A stretch of 64,000 nt of DNA, taken from positions 62,001 through 126,000 of the forward strand of contig NZ_JANJYH010000003.1 in assembly GCF_024609245.1 (NCBI RefSeq). Direction: 5' to 3'. Position numbers and translations under genes: made by a program. This document shows, piece after piece, positions 8,357 through 16,710 of the stretch (positions are counted from its first letter, which is position 1; every line of letters begins with the position of its first letter). Source of the DNA: Haloarchaeobius sp. FL176. Lineage in GTDB: Archaea > Halobacteriota > Halobacteria > Halobacteriales > Natrialbaceae. The notes beneath the pieces are model-generated. The model searched no databases. It was not told where the DNA came from and saw nothing but the letters and a program-made list of their open reading frames with translations.

Positions 8357-9799
8357 TCACAACACCATCGAGTCCACGACGACGGCGCCGAGGAGCGCAC
8401 CGAGATACGCGTTCGAGGCGTGGAACGCGCGGAACGCGGCGTCGGTCGTGCGCTCGCGGTGGAGGCGGACGATCGCCCAGAGGAACACCGCGCCGACCGT
8501 GATGCTGACGAAAGCGTACAGCAGTCCGAGGTCCGAGACGGCCGCGAGTCCGCCCGCGCCGGCGAGCGTCGCCGTGAAGTACCAGACGATGTGCTTCCTC
8601 GTCACGGCGTCGCCCCGGACCAGCGGGAGCATCGGGAACCCGCCGCGGGCGTAGTCCTCCTTGTACGCCAGCGCGAGGTTGTAGAAGTGCGCGGGCGTCC
8701 AGAGGAAGATGACCGTCGCGAGCGCGAGCCCCGGCAGGCCGATGGTGCCCGTGACCGCCGCCGACCCGATGAGCGCCGGTAGTGCGCCCGCTGCACCGCC
8801 GACGACGATGTTCTGGACCGTGTTCGGCTTCAGCACCAGCGTGTAGACGACGCTGTAGAACAGGATGGCGACCAGCCCGAGCACCGCCGCGAGCAGGTTG
8901 ACCGCCGCGAACGAGAGCAGGGACGCGGTCCCGAGCGCGAATCCGAACGCCAGCGCGTTGCGGACGGGCACCACGTCGACCGCGAGCGGTCGGTCGGAAG
9001 TGCGCTGCATCTTGCGGTCCACGTCGCGTTCGAGCACGTGGTTGAACGTCCCCGACGCACCGATGGAGAGGACGCCGCCGAGCATCGTCAGGGCGACGAT
9101 GCGGACCGTGAGGTCGGCCGCGCTCGTGGCTGCCGCGAGCGCCATCGCCGCGCCGGCGACCAGACAGAGCAGCCACATCAGGCGCGGTTTCATGAGCCGG
9201 AAGTAGGCGTTGGCGACGAGTTTCGCGCGTGCGAGCCCGCCGGTCGGGAGGTCCCGGGCCGGTGCGTCAGCCTCCTCGTCAGCATCGTCGATCGGGTCCG
9301 CGTCGACGGACGGGTCGTAGTCGGCCTCGGTCGCCGTCGCGGACTCCAGGCTCCAGGCGAGTGCGAACATCGCCGCGCCGAAGATGGAGACGCCGACGGT
9401 CAGGTGAACGCCCGAGAGCAGCGCCGTCGGCGTCGCCGTGGTCGCGGCGACCGCGCCGAGGCCGACCTGCACGGGGTAGAGCACGAGCGCGCCGGCGAGT
9501 GCGAGCTTGACGCGACGGCTCGCCGGGCCGAGCCAGGCCGCCGCGAACGTCGCTGCGACCGCGAGGCCGACGAACAGCGCGGCAACGCGATGCCCCCACG
9601 CGACGAGCAGGTCGGGGTCCGAGAGCCCGACCAGCCACTGGCCGTTGCAGGCGGGCCAGGTCGAGCAGGCCTCGGACGCCCCGGTGATGGCGGTCGTCCC
9701 CCCGACGAGGACGAGCGCGTAGACGCCCATCGCGGTCGCTGCGAGCAGGCCGGTGAACCGGCGATGCGAGCCGACGGGCCGGGGGTACGGTCGGGACAC
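8357..9799 (-). CDS. ctaB: Heme A synthase half-domain fused to heme O synthase
   Basis: A 480-residue fusion. Residues 1-150 are a four-helix CtaA/COX15-like unit with an external Cys pair (CSTWPAC, C45 and C51) and putative heme ligands H70 (WGHR) and H132 (GVHL). Residues 190-480 are a UbiA-type prenyltransferase with NHVLERDVDRKMQRT (about 253-267), the farnesyl-diphosphate-binding signature of heme O synthase. A 40-residue acidic linker joins them. Together they could convert heme B to O and on to A for the cytochrome oxidase. The GTG start at 9799 matches where the first helix begins; a longer frame reaches 9874. It is divergent from coxB. Confidence 0.88.
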   Translation of the reverse strand: MSRPYPRPVGSHRRFTGLLAATAMGVYALVLVGGTTAITGASEACSTWPACNGQWLVGLSDPDLLVAWGHRVAALFVGLAVAATFAAAWLGPASRRVKLALAGALVLYPVQVGLGAVAATTATPTALLSGVHLTVGVSIFGAAMFALAWSLESATATEADYDPSVDADPIDDADEEADAPARDLPTGGLARAKLVANAYFRLMKPRLMWLLCLVAGAAMALAAATSAADLTVRIVALTMLGGVLSIGASGTFNHVLERDVDRKMQRTSDRPLAVDVVPVRNALAFGFALGTASLLSFAAVNLLAAVLGLVAILFYSVVYTLVLKPNTVQNIVVGGAAGALPALIGSAAVTGTIGLPGLALATVIFLWTPAHFYNLALAYKEDYARGGFPMLPLVRGDAVTRKHIVWYFTATLAGAGGLAAVSDLGLLYAFVSITVGAVFLWAIVRLHRERTTDAAFRAFHASNAYLGALLGAVVVDSMVL

Positions 9800-9909
9800 G
9801 GGTACTAGGGAAACCTTCGACTGGGAGCACTTAGAATCGACGCTTTCACCCGGTCGTCGCCCCCGAGTCAGCACATATTTAACCCCGTCTTCCTAACCGT
9901 CGAATCGAC

Positions 9910-10692
9910 ATGAACGCAAAGCGAATCGCCCCGCTGGCCACATTCGGGGCGGCGCTCTTGCTGCTCGCTGCCGACCCGGCGGCCGCGCAGTCGACGTCCG
10001 CCGAGGCCATCAACGGGCTCAACGAGCGCCTGCTCGTCGTCGCTATCCCGATCACCGTCCTCGTCGAGGGCATCCTCATATACACTGTCCTCAAGTTCAA
10101 GGACAGCGACGAGGCCAAGCCGACCCGGGAGAACCGTCGTCTGGAGATCACCTGGACCGTCGCGACCGCCGTCATCCTCCTGTTCGTCGGCATCGCGACG
10201 ACGATGGTCATGGCCGACCAGTCGGTCGTCACCGACGACGTCGAGGACCGCGCCGACATCCCCGACGACGCCGAGCACATCAACGTGACCGCGGAAACGT
10301 ACGCCTGGACGTTCGATTACACCCGCCACAACGTCTCCTCCAGCTCGAAGCTGGTCATCCCCGAGGGGCAGGAGACGTACTTCAACATCACGACGAAGGA
10401 CTGGCTACATGCCTTCCACGTGCCACAGCTCGGGCTCAAGCAGGACGCGGTCCCCGGTCAGAACAACTACATCATGACCACCGGGACCGAACCCGGGCTC
10501 TACCAGGGCTACTGCGCGGAGTACTGTGGCACCGGCCACTCCGCGATGATGTTCGAGGTCGAGGTCATGCCCCAGGGCGAATACGAGACCTGGCTCGCCG
10601 ACCAGTGTACCGGTGAGTGGAACGAGGAAGAGCTGACCTGCGAGGCGCCCGCAGGCGGCACCAACTCGAGTAACGCGACGGTCGCGGCCTGA
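9910..10692 (+). CDS. coxB: Cytochrome c oxidase subunit II
   Basis: A 260-residue CoxB with a signal peptide (to about residue 27), two membrane helices (about 38-62 and 80-102) and an external cupredoxin domain. The binuclear CuA ligands are visible: H167 in WLHAFHVP, then C202, C206, H210 and M213 in YCAEYCGTGHSAMM. So it accepts electrons, probably from a halocyanin. CoxC follows after 400 bases that hold very small membrane-protein frames. CoxA is not present. Its promoter is shared with divergent ctaB; the start ATG is preceded by ATATTTAACC around 9874-9883. Confidence 0.93.
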   Translation: MNAKRIAPLATFGAALLLLAADPAAAQSTSAEAINGLNERLLVVAIPITVLVEGILIYTVLKFKDSDEAKPTRENRRLEITWTVATAVILLFVGIATTMVMADQSVVTDDVEDRADIPDDAEHINVTAETYAWTFDYTRHNVSSSSKLVIPEGQETYFNITTKDWLHAFHVPQLGLKQDAVPGQNNYIMTTGTEPGLYQGYCAEYCGTGHSAMMFEVEVMPQGEYETWLADQCTGEWNEEELTCEAPAGGTNSSNATVAA

Positions 10693-10761
10693 CGACCGGA
10701 CGCCGCTTCGACGTACGACGCCTGATTCAACTTTTGCTGTCCGGAGTCCCAGTGCGCAGCC

Positions 10762-10899
10762 GTGCGTGGTCCCTTCACCGCACGCTGGAACACTCGCCTC
10801 CTCGGCACACCGCTCCAGCTTCTGGTCGGGGTCCTCGTTGCCGGCACGCTGGCCGTCGCTGGCGCAGTCGTCGCCCTCCGGCGGCGCTCGCGACCCTGA
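10762..10899 (+). CDS. 45-residue single-pass membrane protein between coxB and coxC
   Basis: A GTG-started frame of 45 codons with one hydrophobic helix (LQLLVGVLVAGTLAVAGAVVAL) after a basic N-terminus (RGPFTARWNTRLLG) and ending in RRRSRP. The shape, a positive N-terminus, one helix and a basic stop-transfer tail, is that of a small oxidase-associated subunit, and it lies in the cox gene order. Its stop overlaps a following 22-codon frame. A GTG start and short length make the call tentative. Confidence 0.5.
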   Translation: MRGPFTARWNTRLLGTPLQLLVGVLVAGTLAVAGAVVALRRRSRP

Positions 10900-10967
10900 T
10901 GCTCACGGCGCTCGCCCTGACCGGGCTAGCAGTGATTCGGCTCGCGCTCGTCTTCGCGACCGGCTAG
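10899..10967 (+). CDS. 22-residue hydrophobic peptide frame
   Basis: An ATG overlapping the stop of the preceding 45-codon frame (TGATG) opens MLTALALTGLAVIRLALVFATG, almost entirely one membrane helix. It may be a translationally coupled micropeptide, or the second helix of one longer protein if the two frames are joined by a frameshift or a sequencing error. No homologue can be recalled. Confidence 0.35.
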   Translation: MLTALALTGLAVIRLALVFATG

Positions 10968-11095
10968 CGCCTCGGGCGAGCTGACAGCGCCACGACATTC
11001 CCCGGCAAGGGATGCCGGTTCCCCCGGTGTTTCGCCGAATCGGGGCGCGAACGCGCTTGGATGGATTTTTGGTAGTCCACTCGTAAGCCCCTTCC

Positions 11096-11950
11096 ATGAC
11101 AGTTGCCGAAGAATCCGGGGACGACCACGGGCACCACCTGCCGGCCGTCGAGGACTGGCCGCGCGGGTTCGGCGAGGCCAGCTGGTGGCCGTTCGTCGCC
11201 GCACTCGGTGCCGGTGGTATCTACCTCGGTGCCGCGTTGTACGTGCTCGTGACCAGGAACATCGTCGGCTACGGCGTGTTCGCCGGCGCCGCTATCGTGA
11301 GTACCCTGCTGTTCCTGGTCGGCCTGTTCGGCTGGCTCTACCACGCCTTCATCGTCTCCTTCTGGGAGCGCGGTGCAGACGAACAGAGCGAACACAAGCT
11401 CAGGTGGGGGATGGTCGCGTTCCTCGGCTCCGAGGTCGCCACCTTCAGCGCGGGCTTCATCTACTACTTCTTCGTCCGCGTCGGCGACGTGGGCGAAGTG
11501 CCCGAACTGTTCGGGAGTCTCGTGCTCGTCAACACTGCACTGCTGGTCGCGTCCAGCTTCACTATCCACTTCGCACACACGTCGCTGCTGAAGGGCAACC
11601 GCAACCGGTTCATCGGTCTGCTCGGCACGACGCTCGCCCTCGGGCTGGTGTTCATCGCCGGCCAGGTGTACGAGTACTACGAGTTCATCGTCCACGAGGG
11701 GTTCGCCCTCGGCTCTGGCGAGTTTAGCCAGGTGTTCGCCAGCGGCTTCTACGCGCTGACCGGCCTGCACGGCCTGCACGTCAGCCTGGGCGCGGTGCTC
11801 ATCGGCATCGTCTTCGTGCGCGCGGTTCGTGGCCAGTACTCCGCCGAGCGCCACGTCTCCGTGAGCACGGTCTCGATGTACTGGCACTTCGTCGACATCG
11901 TCTGGATCTTCCTCGTCGTCGTCCTGTACGTCGGCGCACCCGTCGCGTAA
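11096..11950 (+). CDS. coxC: Cytochrome c oxidase subunit III
   Basis: A 284-residue CoxC with seven membrane helices and the family stretches WPFVAALG, GMVAFLGSEVATFSAGF, ALTGLHGLHVSLG and the C-terminal WHFVDIVWIFLVVVLY. It is the structural, proton-channel-stabilising subunit of heme-copper oxidases. The stop is six bases before the next gene, so the operon continues into 11957 and 13336. A TTTTTGGTAG element about 25-35 bases before the ATG suggests a promoter of its own. Confidence 0.92.
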   Translation: MTVAEESGDDHGHHLPAVEDWPRGFGEASWWPFVAALGAGGIYLGAALYVLVTRNIVGYGVFAGAAIVSTLLFLVGLFGWLYHAFIVSFWERGADEQSEHKLRWGMVAFLGSEVATFSAGFIYYFFVRVGDVGEVPELFGSLVLVNTALLVASSFTIHFAHTSLLKGNRNRFIGLLGTTLALGLVFIAGQVYEYYEFIVHEGFALGSGEFSQVFASGFYALTGLHGLHVSLGAVLIGIVFVRAVRGQYSAERHVSVSTVSMYWHFVDIVWIFLVVVLYVGAPVA

Positions 11951-11956
11951 CCTGCG

Positions 11957-13339
11957 ATGGAGAGACACCGTCCCCGACGCCTCGTGCTGGCGGCGTTCGG
12001 GACGCTCGTCCTCGCGTCGGGGACGGCCCTCGCCCACGGCGGCTCGCTCCGTGGTGAAGCCGGCACCATCGCGGTGCCGGCATGGCTCTTCCTGCTGACC
12101 GGCGGTGCGGCCGTCGGGGCCTCGTTCCTGCTCGCGGCGACGGTGACCGACCGCCGGTACATCGCGAGCATCGACGACTGGCACCGGACGCTCCGACGGT
12201 TCCCGGTCGCGGTCTCGCGCTACCTCGCGCCACTCCTCGGGCTGGTCGGCGTCGGTGCCGTCCTCTGGTTCGGGTTCACCGGGCCGCTGGCGCCGCTCCG
12301 GAACCTCGCGGTGCTGGTCGTCTGGGTCGGCTGGTGGGCAGGGTTCACGATGACGACGTACCTCGTCGGCAACACCTGGCGCGCGCTGAACCCGTTCCGC
12401 GCGCTCGTCCGGTGGGTGTACACGCTCCGCCCCGCGTCACCCCGCGAGTACCCACAGCGGCTCGGGAGCTGGCCCGCCGTCGTCGGCCTGCTCGCCCTCG
12501 TGTTCACCGAGGTCGTGCTCCCGCTCGCCGACGACCCGCGGCTCCTCGCGACGGCCGTGACCGGCTACGGGCTCGCGACGACCGTCGCCGGGCTCGTCTT
12601 CGGCGAGAGCTGGTTCGAGCGGGGCGACCCCGTCTCGCGCACGTTCGCCGCGTTCGGCGCGGTCGCCCCGCTCGTCCGGTCCGACGACGGCGTCCGGCTC
12701 CGCCTGCCCGGCATGGGTCTGACCGACTCGTCGGTCGTCCGCGACCGGAGCGACGTGGTGTTCGTCGTCACGCTCCTGTGGGTGACGACCTACGACGGCC
12801 TCGTGACGACCCCGCTCTGGGGCGACGTCGCGACGACTGTCGTCGAAGCCGGCGTCCCGCCGCTCGCGACGTACCTCGTCGCGTACCTGCTCGGGTTCGG
12901 GGTGTTCGTCGGCGTCTACGAGCTGGCAGCACGACTCGCACGTGACACCGGGGAGACGTTCTTCACGCCGGCTGCCCTCGGCCGACGGTTCGCCGCCCCC
13001 TTGCTCGCCATCGCCGCGGGCTACCACCTCGCCCACTACCTGAGCTACTTCGTCGTGCTCTCGCTCCCGCTCTCGCAGGTGCTCGCGAACCCGAGCGCGC
13101 CGCCGTTGAACCCGCAGCGGTACGGATTGCCGGGCTTCGTCAGCGGGCTCGAGCTCGCGTTCGTCCTGCTCGGCCACCTGCTCGCCATCTGGGTCGCGCA
13201 CTCGACCGCCTACGACGTCTTCCCGAGCCGACTCCAGGCCGTCCGCAGCCAGTACCCGTTCATCGGCGTCATGGTCGTTTACACCATGGTGAGCCTCTGG
13301 ATCGTCGCCGCCCCTTCCCTCACGCCACCGTACCTATGA
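11957..13339 (+). CDS. Polytopic membrane protein in the cox operon
   Basis: A 460-residue protein with about 11 hydrophobic segments. The first ends in ALAHGG; the next begins VPAWLFLLTGG. This opening (AHG, then PxWLF) resembles actinobacterial membrane proteins that databases label fenitrothion hydrolase, a name I would not carry over. Histidines cluster in GYHLAHYLSYF (about residues 355-365), so metal or heme contact is possible. It sits six bases after coxC and overlaps the next gene by four bases, suggesting a role in oxidase assembly or function. This is inference from context. Confidence 0.7.
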   Translation: MERHRPRRLVLAAFGTLVLASGTALAHGGSLRGEAGTIAVPAWLFLLTGGAAVGASFLLAATVTDRRYIASIDDWHRTLRRFPVAVSRYLAPLLGLVGVGAVLWFGFTGPLAPLRNLAVLVVWVGWWAGFTMTTYLVGNTWRALNPFRALVRWVYTLRPASPREYPQRLGSWPAVVGLLALVFTEVVLPLADDPRLLATAVTGYGLATTVAGLVFGESWFERGDPVSRTFAAFGAVAPLVRSDDGVRLRLPGMGLTDSSVVRDRSDVVFVVTLLWVTTYDGLVTTPLWGDVATTVVEAGVPPLATYLVAYLLGFGVFVGVYELAARLARDTGETFFTPAALGRRFAAPLLAIAAGYHLAHYLSYFVVLSLPLSQVLANPSAPPLNPQRYGLPGFVSGLELAFVLLGHLLAIWVAHSTAYDVFPSRLQAVRSQYPFIGVMVVYTMVSLWIVAAPSLTPPYL

Positions 13340-13635
13340 CAGCGAACACCGACCCCCAGCACGACCGTACCGATGCACCCCCGGAGACAGATGTCCCCGC
13401 GGGTGCCACGGCCCACGGCTGTCCGTACTGCGACCGGCCGTTCCGCCGCGAGGACCAGCGCACGCTCCACGTCGGGCTGAGCCACTACGACCGGATGACC
13501 GAGGCGGAGGAAGCGGCCTTCCGCGAGGTGTACTCGGCCGAGGAGGAGGAGCTTGGTCTCTACCGGTTGAAGCTGGTCGGTGCCCTCGTCGTCGTCTACT
13601 TCGGCATGTTGCTGCTGTACGCCGTTGTCACCTGA
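13336..13635 (+). CDS. C2H2 zinc-finger protein with C-terminal membrane helix
   Basis: A 99-residue protein. C29 and C32 (CPYC) with H45 and H50 (HVGLSH) form a C2H2-type zinc finger, followed by an acidic helical linker and one membrane helix at residues 78-97. The start overlaps the preceding stop (ATGA), so it ends the cox operon. A membrane-tethered zinc finger is unusual for DNA binding; a role in assembly or as a small subunit fits the location better. Confidence 0.7.
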   Translation: MTANTDPQHDRTDAPPETDVPAGATAHGCPYCDRPFRREDQRTLHVGLSHYDRMTEAEEAAFREVYSAEEEELGLYRLKLVGALVVVYFGMLLLYAVVT

Positions 13636-13911
13636 TCACATGCCCAGGTCTTCGGCGGCCTCCGGGATGGGCAGGTCGTGGACCGCGACGCCGAGCAGCT
13701 CCGCCACGTGGTCCAGAGCCATGTCGAAGCCGTAGTAGCGCTCCAGCTCGTCCCCCCCGGCCGTCGGTCGCACCTTCAGCATCGCGTAGCCGTCGACGTT
13801 CTGCGCCACAGCGGCGGTGGCCCCGTCGCGCTCGAACGACAGGACGCGCTCGGTCTCGGTCTCCTCGTACCGGGCCGTGATGCCATCGCTCGTCGCCGTG
13901 TCGGCTGTCAT
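13636..13911 (-). CDS. Small acidic protein, function unknown
   Basis: A 91-residue soluble protein starting MTADTATSDG and ending IPEAAEDLGM, with an alternating strand pattern (VLSFERDGATAAVAQNVDGYAMLKV) suggesting a small beta domain and a C-terminal helix. The open frame continues upstream to 13998, but ATG 13911 is preferred because the extension runs into the promoter of the divergent PadR-like gene. Its stop abuts the stop of the zinc-finger gene. No function is proposed. Confidence 0.6.
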   Translation of the reverse strand: MTADTATSDGITARYEETETERVLSFERDGATAAVAQNVDGYAMLKVRPTAGGDELERYYGFDMALDHVAELLGVAVHDLPIPEAAEDLGM

Positions 13912-14000
13912 GGACGGGCGTTGGGACCGGAGGGTGTCGTACCTGCCGGTTTCGGAACCGAAGCGAAACGCACCAGTGGGCCGGCCGCGACCACACACGC

Positions 14001-14294
14001 ATGACGAAGTTCATCCAGAGCGGACGGCGACGGGACCTCTGCTTTCTCCTCCACGACGCCGGCGAACTCCAGGCACAGGCGCTGAAGACCCGGCTCGAAC
14101 GACACTACGACGAGCGCATCGAGCCGAAGTCGTTCTACGGCGCGCTCGACGCACTGGAGTCGGCGGGGTTCGTCGAGACCCACACCGAGGGGCTCTACGA
14201 CGTGTATTCGCTGACCGACGCCGGGACAGCACGGGTCGACGAGCACGTCGAGTGGGTTCAGGGATGCGTCGCCGGCGACGACCCTGGGAGCTAA
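14001..14294 (+). CDS. PadR-like winged-helix regulator
   Basis: A 97-residue protein that is one winged helix: RRDLCFLLHDAGELQAQALKTRLE, KSFYGALDALESAGFVETHTEGLYDVYSLTDAG. The recognition helix and wing follow PadR/MarR-like haloarchaeal repressors. No ligand domain is present, so it probably acts as a dimeric DNA-binding protein. It is divergent from 13636-13911 and could control both. The next gene, also a winged-helix protein, follows 25 bases later. Confidence 0.7.
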   Translation: MTKFIQSGRRRDLCFLLHDAGELQAQALKTRLERHYDERIEPKSFYGALDALESAGFVETHTEGLYDVYSLTDAGTARVDEHVEWVQGCVAGDDPGS

Positions 14295-14319
14295 CCGGCC
14301 ACCGTTCGTTGCAGCCCAC

Positions 14320-15225
14320 ATGGCGGACGACGGAGCCGAAAAGCCGACGGTCGAGACCAGCACGCCGGAAGCCGCGTTCGGGCTCCTCAGCCACGAGATA
14401 CGGTTCGGCATCCTCCGGGCACTCCACGACGCCGACGGCGTCCAGTCGTTCTCGGCGCTGCGGGACGCCGTCGGGGTCGACGACCCCGGACAGTTCAACT
14501 ACCACCTCGGGGAACTCGTCGGGCGCTTCGTGCGGTCGACCGAGAGCGGCTACCGCCTCGCGGCTGCGGGCCAGCGCGTCGTCGGTGCCGTCCTCTCCGG
14601 CGGCGTCACGATGGAACTGGACGCAGAGCCGGTGGCGACCGACGCACCGTGTCCGGCCTGTGGCGCGGCGATGACCGCGCGGTTCCGCAGCGAGGGCATC
14701 GCCATCGAGTGCCCAGCCTGTGAACTGCAGTACACCGACCCCGACGTTCCGCCAGGACTCGTCGACGCCGTCGCGACGGACGAGGTGGCCGACGTCGTGG
14801 AGCGCTGGGGCCAGCGCAACCGGGCGTCGGCCGGCTACGGCCTCTGTCACAACTGCGATGGGCCGATCACGACGGAAGTGGTGCTGCCGGGCGACGCGCG
14901 GGCCCCCGACTGGCTCGATGGCGACGACCTGGAGACGACCGTCGTCTACGAATGCGACCGCTGTGGCGAGTCCTGGCACGCCATCGTCCCGTTGGCCGCG
15001 CTCTCGCACCCCGCGGTGATGGGCTTCCACCACGACCACGGCATCGACCTCCGGACGACGCCGACCTGGAACCTCCCCTGGCTCGCGGTGGACGGCGGCA
15101 CCGTCACCGACCGCGACCCGCTCCGGGTGACCGTCACGATGACGCTCGACGACGAGACGGCGACGTTCACGTTCGACCGCGACCTCTCGGTCGTCTCGGA
15201 GCAACGGGACCCGTCAGAAACGTAA
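14320..15225 (+). CDS. Winged-helix regulator with two zinc ribbons
   Basis: A 301-residue protein. Residues 18-90 form an ArsR-like winged helix (LLSHEIRFGILRALHDA, then GQFNYHLGELVGRFV). Two zinc-ribbon-like sites follow: C111/C114 with C131/C134, and C176/C179 with C212/C215. The C-terminal portion is beta-rich. This architecture recurs in haloarchaeal transcription regulators, but target and signal are unknown. It follows the PadR-like gene on the same strand. Confidence 0.7.
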   Translation: MADDGAEKPTVETSTPEAAFGLLSHEIRFGILRALHDADGVQSFSALRDAVGVDDPGQFNYHLGELVGRFVRSTESGYRLAAAGQRVVGAVLSGGVTMELDAEPVATDAPCPACGAAMTARFRSEGIAIECPACELQYTDPDVPPGLVDAVATDEVADVVERWGQRNRASAGYGLCHNCDGPITTEVVLPGDARAPDWLDGDDLETTVVYECDRCGESWHAIVPLAALSHPAVMGFHHDHGIDLRTTPTWNLPWLAVDGGTVTDRDPLRVTVTMTLDDETATFTFDRDLSVVSEQRDPSET

Positions 15226-15318
15226 GCGAACGTATAGAAACGCGTTTCTCGACGCTCGCGGACAGAAATGAATTTCTAATTATACTTTTGTCCGGCGCGG
15301 CCGTCGACCCCCAACACG

Positions 15319-16173
15319 ATGTCGACCGAGACACCACCGAACTGGCCCGAACCGGACCGGCACGACACCGAAGTGATGCTGCTCGGGGCGTACCACATGG
15401 ACAACCCGGGGCTGGACGTCGCGAACGTCGACGCCGACGACGTGCTCGCGCCGGAGCGACAGCGCCAGCTACGGGAGTTGACCGACCGGCTGGCGACGTG
15501 GGAGCCGACCGCCGTCGCCGTGGAGCGCCCCTTCGACCGCCAGACCGACATCGACGCGCTGTACGACGAGTACCGGACCGGCGAGCGGTCGTACGACGAG
15601 GAGACGGCCATCGACCCGCCCCACCCGATGCGCTCCGACACGGACACCGAGTGCCGCAGCGAGGTGATCCAGGTCGGCTTCCGGCTCGCGGACCGCCTCG
15701 ACCACGCCCGCGTCCACGCCGTCGACCACCCGATGACGATGGCCGCGAACCTCGACGACGACGAGGCAGAACAGCTGGACTTCGAGGCGATGATCGAACG
15801 TGCCTCTGAGCGGCTCGACGCGCCGGTGCCGTCCCCAGCAGAGCACAAACGCGCGGCCGACGAGCATCTCTCGACGTCGACGATACCGGCGTACTTGCGG
15901 TGGGTCAACCGCGAGGGGCGACTCCACATGAACCACGACGCGATGTTCGCGGCCGGCATCGCCGGTGGCGACGAGCGCGGCATCGGGAGCAGACTGCTCT
16001 CGGCCTGGTACGAGCGCAACCTCCGAATCGTCGAGAACCTGTGGCGCACCGCCGACCCCGACGACGACCGCCTGTTCCTAGTCGTCGGCAGCGGTCACGT
16101 CCACGTTCTCCGGCAACTGCTCGAGGAGATGCCCGGCGTCTGTCCGACGAGCCCGCTCCCGCTGCTCGACTGA
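15319..16173 (+). CDS. DUF5694 protein, TraB/GumN-like
   Basis: A 284-residue soluble protein. Its opening VMLLGAYHMDNPG is the LG-x-x-H signature of the DUF5694 and TraB/GumN superfamily, and VVGSGHVHVLRQLLE near the C-terminus is the second conserved histidine-containing segment (GSGH). The family shares a fold with erythromycin esterase-like and metalloprotease-like proteins, but its biochemical role is unsettled. A strong AT tract (AATTTCTAATTATACTTTT, about 15270-15288) lies 31-49 bases upstream, implying either a short leader or a regulated promoter. Confidence 0.75.
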   Translation: MSTETPPNWPEPDRHDTEVMLLGAYHMDNPGLDVANVDADDVLAPERQRQLRELTDRLATWEPTAVAVERPFDRQTDIDALYDEYRTGERSYDEETAIDPPHPMRSDTDTECRSEVIQVGFRLADRLDHARVHAVDHPMTMAANLDDDEAEQLDFEAMIERASERLDAPVPSPAEHKRAADEHLSTSTIPAYLRWVNREGRLHMNHDAMFAAGIAGGDERGIGSRLLSAWYERNLRIVENLWRTADPDDDRLFLVVGSGHVHVLRQLLEEMPGVCPTSPLPLLD

Positions 16174-16246
16174 GCCGGTCCTGGCTTCGCCGTTGGCCCG
16201 CTGACGGTCACGAGCGTTCAAGTAGGAAGCCAAGACCAGTCAGGAT

Positions 16247-16489
16247 GTGTCGCTCGCAGAGGAGGCAAAGGCGTTCGCCGCCACGGTCGGCGGTCCTCCG
16301 GTCACCCCGTCGGTCTGGCTCGTCACGGTCCTGTTCGGCGTGCTGACGGTCCTCACTCCGCCGCCGTGCTTTCAGGGAACGTACGCGAAGACAACGGTGG
16401 TACTGGCGGCGCTGACGTGGCTCCGGACGGTCGAGCCGCGGGTCCGACCGGTCGGCCCACTCACTCGAGCACGAGCCCGTGGACGGTGA
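16247..16489 (+). CDS. Possible small membrane protein
   Basis: An 80-codon GTG-started frame with one or two hydrophobic stretches (SVWLVTVLFGVLTVL and TTVVLAALTWL) and an arginine-rich tail. TTCAAGTAGG about 18-28 bases upstream could be a TATA-like element. Its 3' end overlaps the opposing gene at 16461-16664 by 29 bases, and the tail composition (RARARGR) is poor for a haloarchaeal protein, so the frame may be spurious or decayed. Confidence 0.35.
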   Translation: MSLAEEAKAFAATVGGPPVTPSVWLVTVLFGVLTVLTPPPCFQGTYAKTTVVLAALTWLRTVEPRVRPVGPLTRARARGR

Positions 16490-16664
16490 CGACGGCCGCG
16501 TGGACGGCCATCACGATGCCGACGGCGAGCGACAGCGGGTCGGCGGGCGCGCCCCCCATCGACGGGGCTAGGAGCGCGTAGCCGAGCAGCGCCAGTCCCA
16601 GCACCCCGGCTAACAGCGTCTGCTGGGTCCTGCTGACGCCGAACAGCGCGCCCTCGACTGACAT
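16461..16664 (-). CDS. Small two-helix membrane protein
   Basis: A 67-residue protein with two membrane helices (LLAGVLGLALLGYALLAP and LAVGIVMAVHAAVVTVHGLVL) joined by a short loop. A TATA-like ACGTTACCGTATG region lies directly upstream. Such small hydrophobic proteins are common in haloarchaea and mostly unstudied. It is upstream of the convergently oriented frame at 16247 and downstream of nothing on its own strand except the distal acyl-CoA dehydrogenase gene. Confidence 0.6.
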   Translation of the reverse strand: MSVEGALFGVSRTQQTLLAGVLGLALLGYALLAPSMGGAPADPLSLAVGIVMAVHAAVVTVHGLVLE

Positions 16665-16710
16665 ACGGTAACGTATCCCCGCTTACGTCGAAAAGGATTC
16701 TGGCCGACGG

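Noticed and set aside
11957-13339. Naming the membrane protein fenitrothion hydrolase
   Set aside because: Similarity is limited to the hydrophobic opening; the name comes from unreliable database labels and nothing here supports hydrolase activity.
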